Shown: positions 33,092 through 41,182 of the stretch, in pieces | Position numbering within the stretch: the first letter of the stretch is position 1 | Layout of the letters: each line of letters opens with the position of its first letter | Assembly: GCF_030695085.1 (NCBI RefSeq) | Contig: NZ_JAUYTS010000088.1 | Coordinates: forward strand, 1-49,389 | Reading direction: 5' to 3' | DNA length: 49,389 nucleotides | Source: Falsiroseomonas sp. | Lineage (GTDB): Bacteria; Pseudomonadota; Alphaproteobacteria; Acetobacterales; Acetobacteraceae | Notes under the pieces: generated by a model | What the model saw: only the letters and a program-made list of their open reading frames with translations | What the model was told of the DNA's origin: nothing | The model's database searches: none | Translations under genes and position numbers: made by a program

Positions 33092-36000
33092 CTACCGCCC
33101 CCACTGCCATTCCATGCTGACGCCGACCCGCTCACCGGCCTCGCGGTCGCCGGTCTCGGCTTCCAGCTTGATACGTGGCGTCAGATCCACCCGCACCCCG
33201 ACGCGGGAGGAGCCGGATTCGGCGCCCTGCCGCACGCCGACATAGACGCCATCGGCGACATAGCGCCCGGCCTCCAAAGTCGGGCCGCCGCGCTGTTCCG
33301 CCTCCGTCCGCCGTGCCGCCGTCTCACCGCCGCCGCCCACCGCCAGCCGGTCCAGGCCCAGCGTCTGCCGCACCCGGTTCAGCACGCCGGTGGCGCCGCC
33401 GCCGGCGAGGCCCGTGGCGCCGGCGATGGCTTCGGCGATCTGCGCGATCTCGAAGGGCGACAGCGCGCTGATCGGCCGGTCGAACAGCAGCCGGGCGAGC
33501 ACCTCATCCTGCGGCAACTCCGGCGTGGAGGAGAAGGTGATGACCGGCAGGCTCGGTGGGCCGGTGACGGTGGCGCGCACGGTGGTGCCGCCGGTCTGGC
33601 TGGTCGCCTCGAAATCCAGGTCGGGGATCAGCCCGCCGCTGAAATCGAGGCGTCCGCGGCTGAAGGTGAGCCGCCGGGCCAGGATCTGGAACTCACCGCG
33701 CACCAGCGCCAGCCCGCCGGTGATCTCCGGGCTGCTCAGCGTGCCGCCGATACCCAGGGAGCCGCCAAGCTCCGCATCCAGCCCGCGCCCCCGCACGAAG
33801 ACGCCACGCGGCGCTTCCAGCCGCAGGTCGAGCGCGATCGGCAGGGCGGAGCCGCCGCCATTGGCCGGGCCGTTGCCGTTGCGGCCATTCGCCGTCGGGC
33901 GTGACGGCGGCAGCGCGCGGCCGGGCACACGGCCCACCTCGGTCACCGGGCCGAGGCTGCGGACCGTGCTCGGAAGCTGGTCCGGGATGCGGATATCGGC
34001 GCGGCGCAGCCGCAACGGCCCGCTCAGCCGGGCGCCGGTCGAGAGCATGCCGGTCAGCGCCAGCTCGGCATCCAGCGTGGCGGTGATCAGGTCGGAGGAA
34101 ACCGGCTGCGCCGCCGTCGCACGCAGCGCCAGGTTCACCGGCATCCCCGCCGTCAGCGGGTCCACCGTGCCGTTCAGCCCGATGCGCCCCTGGCCGGCGG
34201 TGTTACCCGTCAGATCCACTCGAAGCTGCGGCCCGGCGGCGGAGATGGTGCCAGCAAGCTGCGTCAGCGCCACGCCGAGCACGGCATTGCGATAGGACCC
34301 GCCCGCCAGTTGCGCCTGCCCGCCCAGCACAGGATTGGCGACCGTGCCGCCGGCACGCAGCGCCAGCGTCAGGCGCCCGGCGACGCGGTCCGCACCGGCT
34401 GCCAGCAGCGGCGCGGTCAGCGCGCCGAGATCGGCCTGGCCATCGAGCGACCCCTCCAGCGGCCCCTCCGGCCCGCGCGGCAGGTTGGCGGTGGCGGTCA
34501 GGCGGGTGGCGTTGCCGGCATTGGCGGTGGCACGGCCGGAAATGGCGCCATCCGCGCCGCGCCGGCCCTCCGCCTGGATCTCCACCGCCGGCAGGCCGCG
34601 CGCCCAGGCGGCTGTGGAACGCAGATTGCTGACGCGCAGCGTGCCGGCGACCTCGGGCGCACCGCCCGGGCCGGTGATCCGTACATCGCCCGCCACCGCG
34701 CCGGTCGGCGCCACATCGGGCAGCAGCGCGGCCAGGGTCGCCAGGTCCGGGATGGCGATGCGCGCACGGATATCCGCGCGGGCATTCGACCAGCTGCCGG
34801 CCACATCGACCGTGCCGCCGCGGCTGCTGGTGAGCGACAGCGCCGCCACCTCCACCGCGCCATCGGCACGCAGCACGATCCGCGCCGGGGCGGCGAGACG
34901 GGCGGTCTCGCCCTGCGCCGTGCCGCGCAGCGCGGCGAGTTCCAGAAGCTGGGCGCCGTCGGGCTGGCCGGTCAGCCGGCCACGCGCCTCGATCTCGGCC
35001 TCCGCCACCACGCCCGCCACGGCGAAGTTCAGTGCCGCAAGCGTGCCATCCACCGTCGCCGTCAGGCGCCGCACCTCGGTGCCGGAGGCGGATAGCCGCG
35101 GGACCTCAAGGCGCAATTCGGCCTTCTGCTGGCCGTTCTGCGCCGCCAGCGTCGCATCCACCCGCAGCGATCCGGCCAGCGGAACGCCGGCAACCGGCGA
35201 GAGCGGCGCCAGATCGGCCACCGCCAGCCGGGCGGTGCCGTCGAAGATGGTGGTGGCGAGATCCAGCACGCCCTGCGCCACAAGCTGCGCCGGGCCGAGG
35301 CTGGCCGTCGCCGCCTCCAGCCGCAGCCGCCCATCCGCCTGCGGCCCGCCGCGCACATCGAGCGCCAGCGGCAATCCCTGGAAGCGGCCAGTGGCCTGGG
35401 CGTTCACCGCGGGGGCGGAGGCCGGGCTGGCGATGCGTGCCTCCAGCGCCAGCGCCTCCAGCACATGTCCCGCAACTTCCAGCCGGTCGGAGGCCGCCTG
35501 CACCACCAGGGTCGGGTCGCCGATCGGCCCCTGCGCTGTGCCGGTCAGCCGCAATGCACCTGCCACACCCGGCGCCGCGCCCTCGACCGAGGCGAGATCG
35601 ACGCCGAAACGCAGGTCCAGCGTCTCCCCCACCAGCCCGCTCGCCTCGGCCCGGATCGCGGCGCCCTCGATAGTGAGCTGGCCGATGCGGTCCGGCGCCG
35701 TGGCCCGCACCGCCAGGCGTGGCGAGGCGCCGAGCAGGGTGGCAAGCTGCGCCTGGGCGGAGGTGAAGCCACGCGCCGCCAGGGTGGCGTCCACCTGCGG
35801 CGCCGAGAGCGGCCCGGTGACGGTGCCGCGCAGGTCCAGCCCGTCCCAGCCCACAATCCCCGGCGGCAGCAGCGCCGCGAAGGCCCGGGACCCGGCGAGC
35901 GCGGCCTGCACCGCAAGGTCGGAGTCCATCATGTCCCCGGCGATGCGGCCGCTTGCGGCGATCTGGCCGGCGGCGCCCTCCACCCGCAGGGCGCGCAGCG

Positions 36001-36973
36001 CGATGGCGCCATCCGGCCCGCGGCTGGCGTCCAGCACCAAGGCCAGCGGCCCGGCCAACCCGGCCAGCGGGCCGTCCAGGAAGGCGCTGGCGTCGGCGGT
36101 GCCGCGCAGCTCGGCGCCCAGATTATCCATGTCCGGCGCGCGCACGGTGCCCGAGATGTCCAGCGCCAGCCCCGGCCCGGCCTGTGCCTGCAGGACCAGC
36201 GCTGCGGCCTCGGCCGGCCCGTCGAGCGTCAGGTCCAGCACCACCGGCCGATCGGGCTGGCCGATCAGGCGCGAGACCGGCCCGCCAGCGGCATCGCGCA
36301 GCCGGATTTCGGCGGAAAGCCGCCCGGTGGCCGGGCGCAGCGCGGCCTGCAGGGCCAGCGAGGTCGCACCCTCCGGCGCGGTGATGTTGAAGGTGCTGGT
36401 CAGCCCGGCCGCATCCAGCAGGGCCATGCCCTCCGCCCGCAGCAGCGTGGCCTCGCCAAGCACCGGCGCCGCCAGCTCGATCCGCGCCACCTCCAGCCGG
36501 TCGAGCTGCAAGGCTACCGGAAGCTGCGGCAGTTCCGGCAGCAGCGGGCCGGCCGGTGCATCGGGCTCATCCGGCCCGCCGGGCGGCAGGCGGTGCAGCG
36601 CGAGGCGGGCGGCCGAGAGCAGCGTGATGTGGGCGCGCCGGTCCAGCAGCGCCATCGGGTTCCAATCCAGCTCGGCATCGTGGATCTCGAGCCAGATGCC
36701 CTGCTCATCCGCCATGGCGATGCGGCTGATGGCCAGCCGGCCGGGCAGGGGGCCTTGCAGCCCTTCCAGCGTCAGCCCGGGGACGAAGGACTCCACAAGG
36801 CCGGCCAGCCGCGTGCGGCCGCCTTCCGTATTCGCATACAGCAGCCCGCCGCCCACCAGCAGCACCGGAAGCAGCAGCAGCGCCAGCACCAGGCCCAGCC
36901 CCCAGCGCAGCCAGCGGCGGCGGCGGGGTGGCGGGCTGGGCTGCGCCTCAGAAGGCCTGGCCAAGTCCGACAT
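33092..36973 (-). CDS. tamB: Translocation and assembly module subunit TamB
   Basis: 1293 aa. One N-terminal membrane anchor (RWLRWGLGLVLALLLLPVLL), then a very long repetitive beta-rich region and a C-terminal DUF490/TamB domain: LRRADIRIPDQLP, ALDLRLEAPRGVFVRGRGLDAELGG, GRLDFSGGLIPDLDFEA, ILARLLFDRPISALSPFEIAQIAEA. Spans the periplasm as a lipid/protein conduit to the outer membrane with TamA. The start chosen (MSDLARPSE) overlaps the tamA 3' end by 26 bases; 36991 is an alternative. Length is usual for TamB. Confidence 0.95.
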   Translation of the reverse strand: MSDLARPSEAQPSPPPRRRRWLRWGLGLVLALLLLPVLLVGGGLLYANTEGGRTRLAGLVESFVPGLTLEGLQGPLPGRLAISRIAMADEQGIWLEIHDAELDWNPMALLDRRAHITLLSAARLALHRLPPGGPDEPDAPAGPLLPELPQLPVALQLDRLEVARIELAAPVLGEATLLRAEGMALLDAAGLTSTFNITAPEGATSLALQAALRPATGRLSAEIRLRDAAGGPVSRLIGQPDRPVVLDLTLDGPAEAAALVLQAQAGPGLALDISGTVRAPDMDNLGAELRGTADASAFLDGPLAGLAGPLALVLDASRGPDGAIALRALRVEGAAGQIAASGRIAGDMMDSDLAVQAALAGSRAFAALLPPGIVGWDGLDLRGTVTGPLSAPQVDATLAARGFTSAQAQLATLLGASPRLAVRATAPDRIGQLTIEGAAIRAEASGLVGETLDLRFGVDLASVEGAAPGVAGALRLTGTAQGPIGDPTLVVQAASDRLEVAGHVLEALALEARIASPASAPAVNAQATGRFQGLPLALDVRGGPQADGRLRLEAATASLGPAQLVAQGVLDLATTIFDGTARLAVADLAPLSPVAGVPLAGSLRVDATLAAQNGQQKAELRLEVPRLSASGTEVRRLTATVDGTLAALNFAVAGVVAEAEIEARGRLTGQPDGAQLLELAALRGTAQGETARLAAPARIVLRADGAVEVAALSLTSSRGGTVDVAGSWSNARADIRARIAIPDLATLAALLPDVAPTGAVAGDVRITGPGGAPEVAGTLRVSNLRSTAAWARGLPAVEIQAEGRRGADGAISGRATANAGNATRLTATANLPRGPEGPLEGSLDGQADLGALTAPLLAAGADRVAGRLTLALRAGGTVANPVLGGQAQLAGGSYRNAVLGVALTQLAGTISAAGPQLRVDLTGNTAGQGRIGLNGTVDPLTAGMPVNLALRATAAQPVSSDLITATLDAELALTGMLSTGARLSGPLRLRRADIRIPDQLPSTVRSLGPVTEVGRVPGRALPPSRPTANGRNGNGPANGGGSALPIALDLRLEAPRGVFVRGRGLDAELGGSLGIGGTLSSPEITGGLALVRGEFQILARRLTFSRGRLDFSGGLIPDLDFEATSQTGGTTVRATVTGPPSLPVITFSSTPELPQDEVLARLLFDRPISALSPFEIAQIAEAIAGATGLAGGGATGVLNRVRQTLGLDRLAVGGGGETAARRTEAEQRGGPTLEAGRYVADGVYVGVRQGAESGSSRVGVRVDLTPRIKLEAETGDREAGERVGVSMEWQWGR

Positions 36974-38855
36974 ACAACCCATACCCGTCATCGCCGTCCT
37001 GCTTGTTCAGCGGAATGGCGACGTCCAGTCGCAGCGGCCCGATTGCCGTCGCGTAGCGAACGCCCAGGCCGGCGCCCATGCGGACCTCGTCGAAGCTCGG
37101 CGTTTCCGTCTGCCCGATCGACCCGGCATCGAGGAACGCCACCATCCCCAGCGCGCCGGAGACGCGCTGGCGGATCTCGACCGAGCCTTCCACCAGGCTC
37201 GACCCGCCATCCGGCCGGCCCCGCGCATCGCGTGGGCCGATGCTCTGATAGGCATAGCCGCGGACGGAGCCGCCGCCGCCGGCATAGAACCGCTTGTCCA
37301 GCGGCACCGCGCGATCCGCGCCCACCAGGGTGCCGACCGTGCCGCGCAGCGCCAGCACCGTGCCGCCCGAGCCGGCCAGGTCGAAATAGGTTCGCAGCGT
37401 GCCGATGCCGCGGACGAAGCCGCCGCCCTCCGCGATATCGGCATAGGGCACGACATTGATGGTGCCGCGCAGGCCGCGGCGCGGGTCCAGCGGGTCATCC
37501 GTGCTGTCATAGCGCGCACCCATCACAAGGCCGGCCAGGGTAAAGGCGCTCATGTCGCCATCGCGGCCGATGCGCCCGGTCTCGAAGGTCGGGCCGGACT
37601 GCAGCACCCAGCGCTTGCCGAAGGGACGCTCCAGCAGGGCCGAGGTGGTGATCGCGTCGCGGTCATAGGCATCCAGCCTCTCCCGCAGCGCGGCGGCATC
37701 CAGCACCAGGGATGTCCGGCCATCGATCAGCCCCGGGCGCCGCAAATTGGCGCCGATGCGATAATTGGCGTCGCGCGTATCGCTGCCGAGGCGCGAGACG
37801 GAGGCCTCCGTCCGCAGCAGCTCCGCATGGCCGAAGACATTGCGCCGTTCGTAATAGACCGTGGCGGAGGGGCCGAAATTGGTCTCATAGGCCAGGGTCG
37901 CGCCGGCCGCATTGCGCGGACGGTCCGTCATGGTGAAGGTGACGGGCAGGCGCCCGGCCGCGTCCAGCCGTTCCCCGGCCCGGGCGCGGACCGTGTCGAA
38001 GGCGCCCAGCGCCAGCAATTCGCGGCGCGTGGCTTCCAGCGTGGCAGGCGCGTAGGGCTGGCCGGAAAGGCGGTTGGTGATCCGGGCGATCAGCCGCTGG
38101 CTGACCGCGGTATCGCCCGCGATTTCGGGCGGGGCGAAGCTTGCGGCGGGACCGGGGGCGAGAATCCAGGTGACATCCATCGCCTGGACCTCGTGGTTCA
38201 CCAGAACCTCCCGGTCCACCACCGAGGCCAGCGGGTAGCCGGCGATTCGCAGCCGGCTCAGCAGATCGGATTCGGCATCCAGCACCGGCCCGGTACGGGC
38301 CGGGGCGCCGGTCTCCAGCCCTTGCGGCGCGCCGAGTGCCTGCACCGCGGCGGCGCCGGCGGGCGCTTCCGGGCGCAGCGTGATGCGGCGCAGCGTGTAG
38401 CGCGGGCCGGGAATGACACGAACCTGCACCGGCACGGGCGTTGTCGTGCCGGCCGCCAGGCGCTGGCCCAGGCCCGGGGCATCGGCCGGGCTGCCGGCGA
38501 TGATGATCTCGAACTGAGCGGACCAGTAGCCCTCCGCCCGCAGGACGGCATCGAGCAAAGGCGCCTCGCCCAGCGCACGGGCGACCAGGCCATAGGCATC
38601 CACCGGCGCCTCGTCCGCCAGGCGAATGAGGCGAGAGGCCTCGCGCAGCGGTTCGTCCAGCGCCTCCACACCGGTCGGGGCCAGCGTCGTGACGTAGGGC
38701 AGCGTTCCCGGAACGGGAATCTCCGCCGGCGCCACATCGGGCGCGCGGGGTTGTCCGCCTGGCTGGCCGCCGGGCTGGCCGAGCGCCGGTGCGCCCAGCA
38801 GGGGCAGGGCAACCAGGACGGGAATAAGGAGGATTGGTCTCAGAATCTGTCTCAC
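36948..38855 (-). CDS. tamA: Outer-membrane assembly factor TamA (BamA/Omp85 family)
   Basis: 635 aa. Signal peptide MRQILRPILLIPVLVALPLL, cleavage near GAPALG. A Pro/Gly/Gln-rich spacer follows (GQPGGQPGGQP), then POTRA domains (about 95-310) and a 16-strand barrel: ATLAYETNFGPSATVYYERRN, RRGLRGTINVVPY, KRFYAGGGGSVRGYAYQSIGP (the Omp85 VRGY motif), and terminal YGLYVGLGQAF ending in Phe, as outer-membrane barrels do. GTG start. Overlaps tamB. Divergent from the M20 gene. Confidence 0.94.
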   Translation of the reverse strand: MRQILRPILLIPVLVALPLLGAPALGQPGGQPGGQPRAPDVAPAEIPVPGTLPYVTTLAPTGVEALDEPLREASRLIRLADEAPVDAYGLVARALGEAPLLDAVLRAEGYWSAQFEIIIAGSPADAPGLGQRLAAGTTTPVPVQVRVIPGPRYTLRRITLRPEAPAGAAAVQALGAPQGLETGAPARTGPVLDAESDLLSRLRIAGYPLASVVDREVLVNHEVQAMDVTWILAPGPAASFAPPEIAGDTAVSQRLIARITNRLSGQPYAPATLEATRRELLALGAFDTVRARAGERLDAAGRLPVTFTMTDRPRNAAGATLAYETNFGPSATVYYERRNVFGHAELLRTEASVSRLGSDTRDANYRIGANLRRPGLIDGRTSLVLDAAALRERLDAYDRDAITTSALLERPFGKRWVLQSGPTFETGRIGRDGDMSAFTLAGLVMGARYDSTDDPLDPRRGLRGTINVVPYADIAEGGGFVRGIGTLRTYFDLAGSGGTVLALRGTVGTLVGADRAVPLDKRFYAGGGGSVRGYAYQSIGPRDARGRPDGGSSLVEGSVEIRQRVSGALGMVAFLDAGSIGQTETPSFDEVRMGAGLGVRYATAIGPLRLDVAIPLNKQDGDDGYGLYVGLGQAF

Positions 38856-38962
38856 TCAGTCAGGAAGCGTCCGAAATGGCCGCCGGTTGCACGCGGCGTG
38901 CGAATGACCCGGCGATCAGGTCGGGGATGGAGGATATCGGCCGAAGCAGCTAGCTTTACAGC

Positions 38963-40111
38963 ATGGACATCGCATTCGCCGAGACGCTGACAAGCTGGCG
39001 CCGCCATCTGCACGCCAACCCCGGGTTGACCCTGCATGAGCAGGGCACCGCCGCCTTCGTGGTCGCCCGGCTGCGGGAGATGGGCGTCACCGAGATCACC
39101 GAGGGCTTTGGTGGCCATGGCGTGGTCGCGACATTGCGGCGCGGCGGCGGCAACCGCAGCGTCGGCCTGCGCGGCGACATGGACGCGCTGCCGATCCAGG
39201 AGGTGAACGAGTCGCTGCCGCATCGCAGCACCGTCCCCGGCGTGATGCATGCCTGCGGCCATGATGGCCACACCACGGCGCTGCTCGGCGCGGCCAAGCT
39301 GCTGCTGGCGGATGGTGGCTGGACCGGCACGGTGCATCTGGTGTTCCAGCCGGCGGAGGAAGGCGGCGGCGGCGCCCGCAGCATGATCGCGGATGGGCTG
39401 TTCCAGCGCTTCCCGATGGACCGCATCTTCGGCTGGCATAACTGGCCCGGCCTGCCGGCCGGCACCATCGCGGTGCATGACAAGGCCGTGATGGCGGCTG
39501 GCGCGCGCTTCGAGATCGGCTTCGACGGCCACGCCGCCCATGCCGCCCTGCCGCATCTGTCGCGTGACCCGATGGTGGCCGCGGGCCATTGCATCGTGGC
39601 GCTGCAGAGCATCGTCGCCCGCAACCTGGACCCGCTGGCCGGCGGCGTGGTGAGCGTGACCATGGTCGAGGGTGGCGAGGCGCAGAACCAGATCCCGGCG
39701 CGCGTCGTGCTGAAGGGCACCGCCCGCTGGCTGGCCGATTCGGCGGGCGAGGCGATCCGGGAAGGCCTTCACCGCGTGGCCGACGGCATCGCCGCCACCT
39801 GCGCCGTGCGGGCTGAAATCGGCTGGCGCCAGGGCGTCGGCGTCACCGCCAACAGCCCGGCGGAGCGCGACCTGGCCGCCGCCGCCGCCGCCGAGGTGGC
39901 CCCCCTGCGCCGCGACCTGCCGGCGGCCATGACCGGCGAGGATTTTTCCTGGTTCCTGCAGGAAGTGCCGGGCGCCTTCGTCTGGATCGGCAACGGCCCA
40001 GCAGAGGGCGGGCGCGAGTTGCACAACCCGCATTACGACTTCAACGATGCGGTGCTGCCGGTGGCCAGCGGCTTCCTGGCGCAGGTGGCGAAGCGGGCGC
40101 TGGGCGGCTAG
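38963..40111 (+). CDS. M20D-family amidohydrolase (hippurate hydrolase-like)
   Basis: 382 aa. N-acyl amino acid amidohydrolase or hippuricase type. RRHLHANPGLTLHE opens the protein; GLRGDMDALPI, HACGHDGHT, QPAEEGGGGA, GWHNWPGLPAG and the final HNPHYDFND supply the Cys/His/Glu/His metal ligands of the M20D subfamily. A dimerisation domain lies at about 180-290 (GFDGHAAHAALPHLSRDP). No signal peptide. Convergent with the HSL-type hydrolase; the stops overlap in the palindrome CTAG (40108-40111). Confidence 0.92.
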   Translation: MDIAFAETLTSWRRHLHANPGLTLHEQGTAAFVVARLREMGVTEITEGFGGHGVVATLRRGGGNRSVGLRGDMDALPIQEVNESLPHRSTVPGVMHACGHDGHTTALLGAAKLLLADGGWTGTVHLVFQPAEEGGGGARSMIADGLFQRFPMDRIFGWHNWPGLPAGTIAVHDKAVMAAGARFEIGFDGHAAHAALPHLSRDPMVAAGHCIVALQSIVARNLDPLAGGVVSVTMVEGGEAQNQIPARVVLKGTARWLADSAGEAIREGLHRVADGIAATCAVRAEIGWRQGVGVTANSPAERDLAAAAAAEVAPLRRDLPAAMTGEDFSWFLQEVPGAFVWIGNGPAEGGRELHNPHYDFNDAVLPVASGFLAQVAKRALGG

Positions 40112-41076
40112 CCCAGCACCCCCTTCAGCCAGGCGCCGCCTTCCGCCGCCGCCTTCCTTGCGGCCGTGACATGGTTCAGCGAGCGCAGGAAGCCATGCGC
40201 CGTGCCGGGAAATAGCGCCTGCTGCACCGGCACGCCGGCTTCGCGTAGCGCGTCACCCATCGCCAGATTCTCCGAGCACAGCACATCCAGTTCAGCGATA
40301 TGTAGAAGACAGGGCGGCAAGCCCTTGAGATCGGCCAGAAGCGGCGCCGCCAGCGGGTTCAGCCGATCGGCCGGGCGGGGCGCGTAGCAATTCCAGTAGA
40401 AGCGCATCTTCTCCCGCGTCAGGAAATAGCCATCGGCGAATTCCTTGTACGACGGCGTCTCAAGGTCAGCGTCGAACACCCCGTAATTCAATAATAATCC
40501 GCGCAGCTTGAGGTCAGGGTCGGTGCGCCGCAGCAGCAGCGCCACGCCCATCGCCAGGTTGGCGCCGGCGCTGTCGCCGCCCACCACGATGCGGCTGGGG
40601 TCCAGCCCCCATTCGGCGCCATGGGCCGCCACCCAGCGGACCAGTGCGGCACATTCCTCCAGCGCCTGGGGGAAGGGTGCCTCGGGGCTCAGCGCATAGT
40701 CCGGGCCAATCACGACGCAGCCGGCGCCGGCGGCGTATTCGCGCATCAGGCGGTCATGCGTGTCGATGCTGTTCCAGACCCAGCCGCCGCCATGGATGTA
40801 GATCAGCACCGGCAGCGCGACCGGACCCGGCGCCCCTGAACCGGGCCGGTGGAGCCGGCATTGCACGCGCCGGCCGCGCAGCGGCAGCCAGCGATCGGCG
40901 CTTTCGGCCATTTGCGGCCCACCGGCCGAGAGCGGCACGTTCAGCGCCTCGGTCTGCGCCCGGGCCTGGTCCAGCGGCAGGGTCAGGGTGATGGGCGGCA
41001 GCTTGGCGCCCTCCGCCTCCATCATCGCATTGAAGGCAAGCATCTCCGGGTCCCAGCGCGGGTCTTGGGCGGGCAT
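40108..41076 (-). CDS. Alpha/beta hydrolase, HSL-type esterase
   Basis: 322 aa. Hormone-sensitive-lipase family: oxyanion motif IHGGGWVW near residue 95, nucleophile GGDSAGAN near 170, catalytic Asp in AELDVLCSEN and His in GTAHGF. No signal peptide. The ATG at 41076 has AAGGGAA upstream; the frame runs open 120 bases further without family similarity. Divergent from the Pat-like gene. Esterase on short acyl esters is likely; the natural substrate is unknown. Confidence 0.9.
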   Translation of the reverse strand: MPAQDPRWDPEMLAFNAMMEAEGAKLPPITLTLPLDQARAQTEALNVPLSAGGPQMAESADRWLPLRGRRVQCRLHRPGSGAPGPVALPVLIYIHGGGWVWNSIDTHDRLMREYAAGAGCVVIGPDYALSPEAPFPQALEECAALVRWVAAHGAEWGLDPSRIVVGGDSAGANLAMGVALLLRRTDPDLKLRGLLLNYGVFDADLETPSYKEFADGYFLTREKMRFYWNCYAPRPADRLNPLAAPLLADLKGLPPCLLHIAELDVLCSENLAMGDALREAGVPVQQALFPGTAHGFLRSLNHVTAARKAAAEGGAWLKGVLG

Positions 41077-41182
41077 GGTGGTTCCCTTCATCGATTTCGC
41101 GCTATCGGAGAACCGATCGCGCCGCGCGGCAAGCCCATCCGGCTTGTTGTTGGCGCGCACACAGCCCATGGTGCGCTGCACA

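Noticed and set aside
34335..38990. A 1551-codon open frame on the plus strand opposite tamB and tamA
   Set aside because: Shadow of GC-rich coding on the other strand: composition is Ala/Arg/Ser-biased and no family motifs occur, while tamAB are certain.
40988..41182. Upstream extension of the Pat-like gene
   Set aside because: It overlaps the divergent HSL hydrolase 5' end and lacks CoA-binding-domain sequence.
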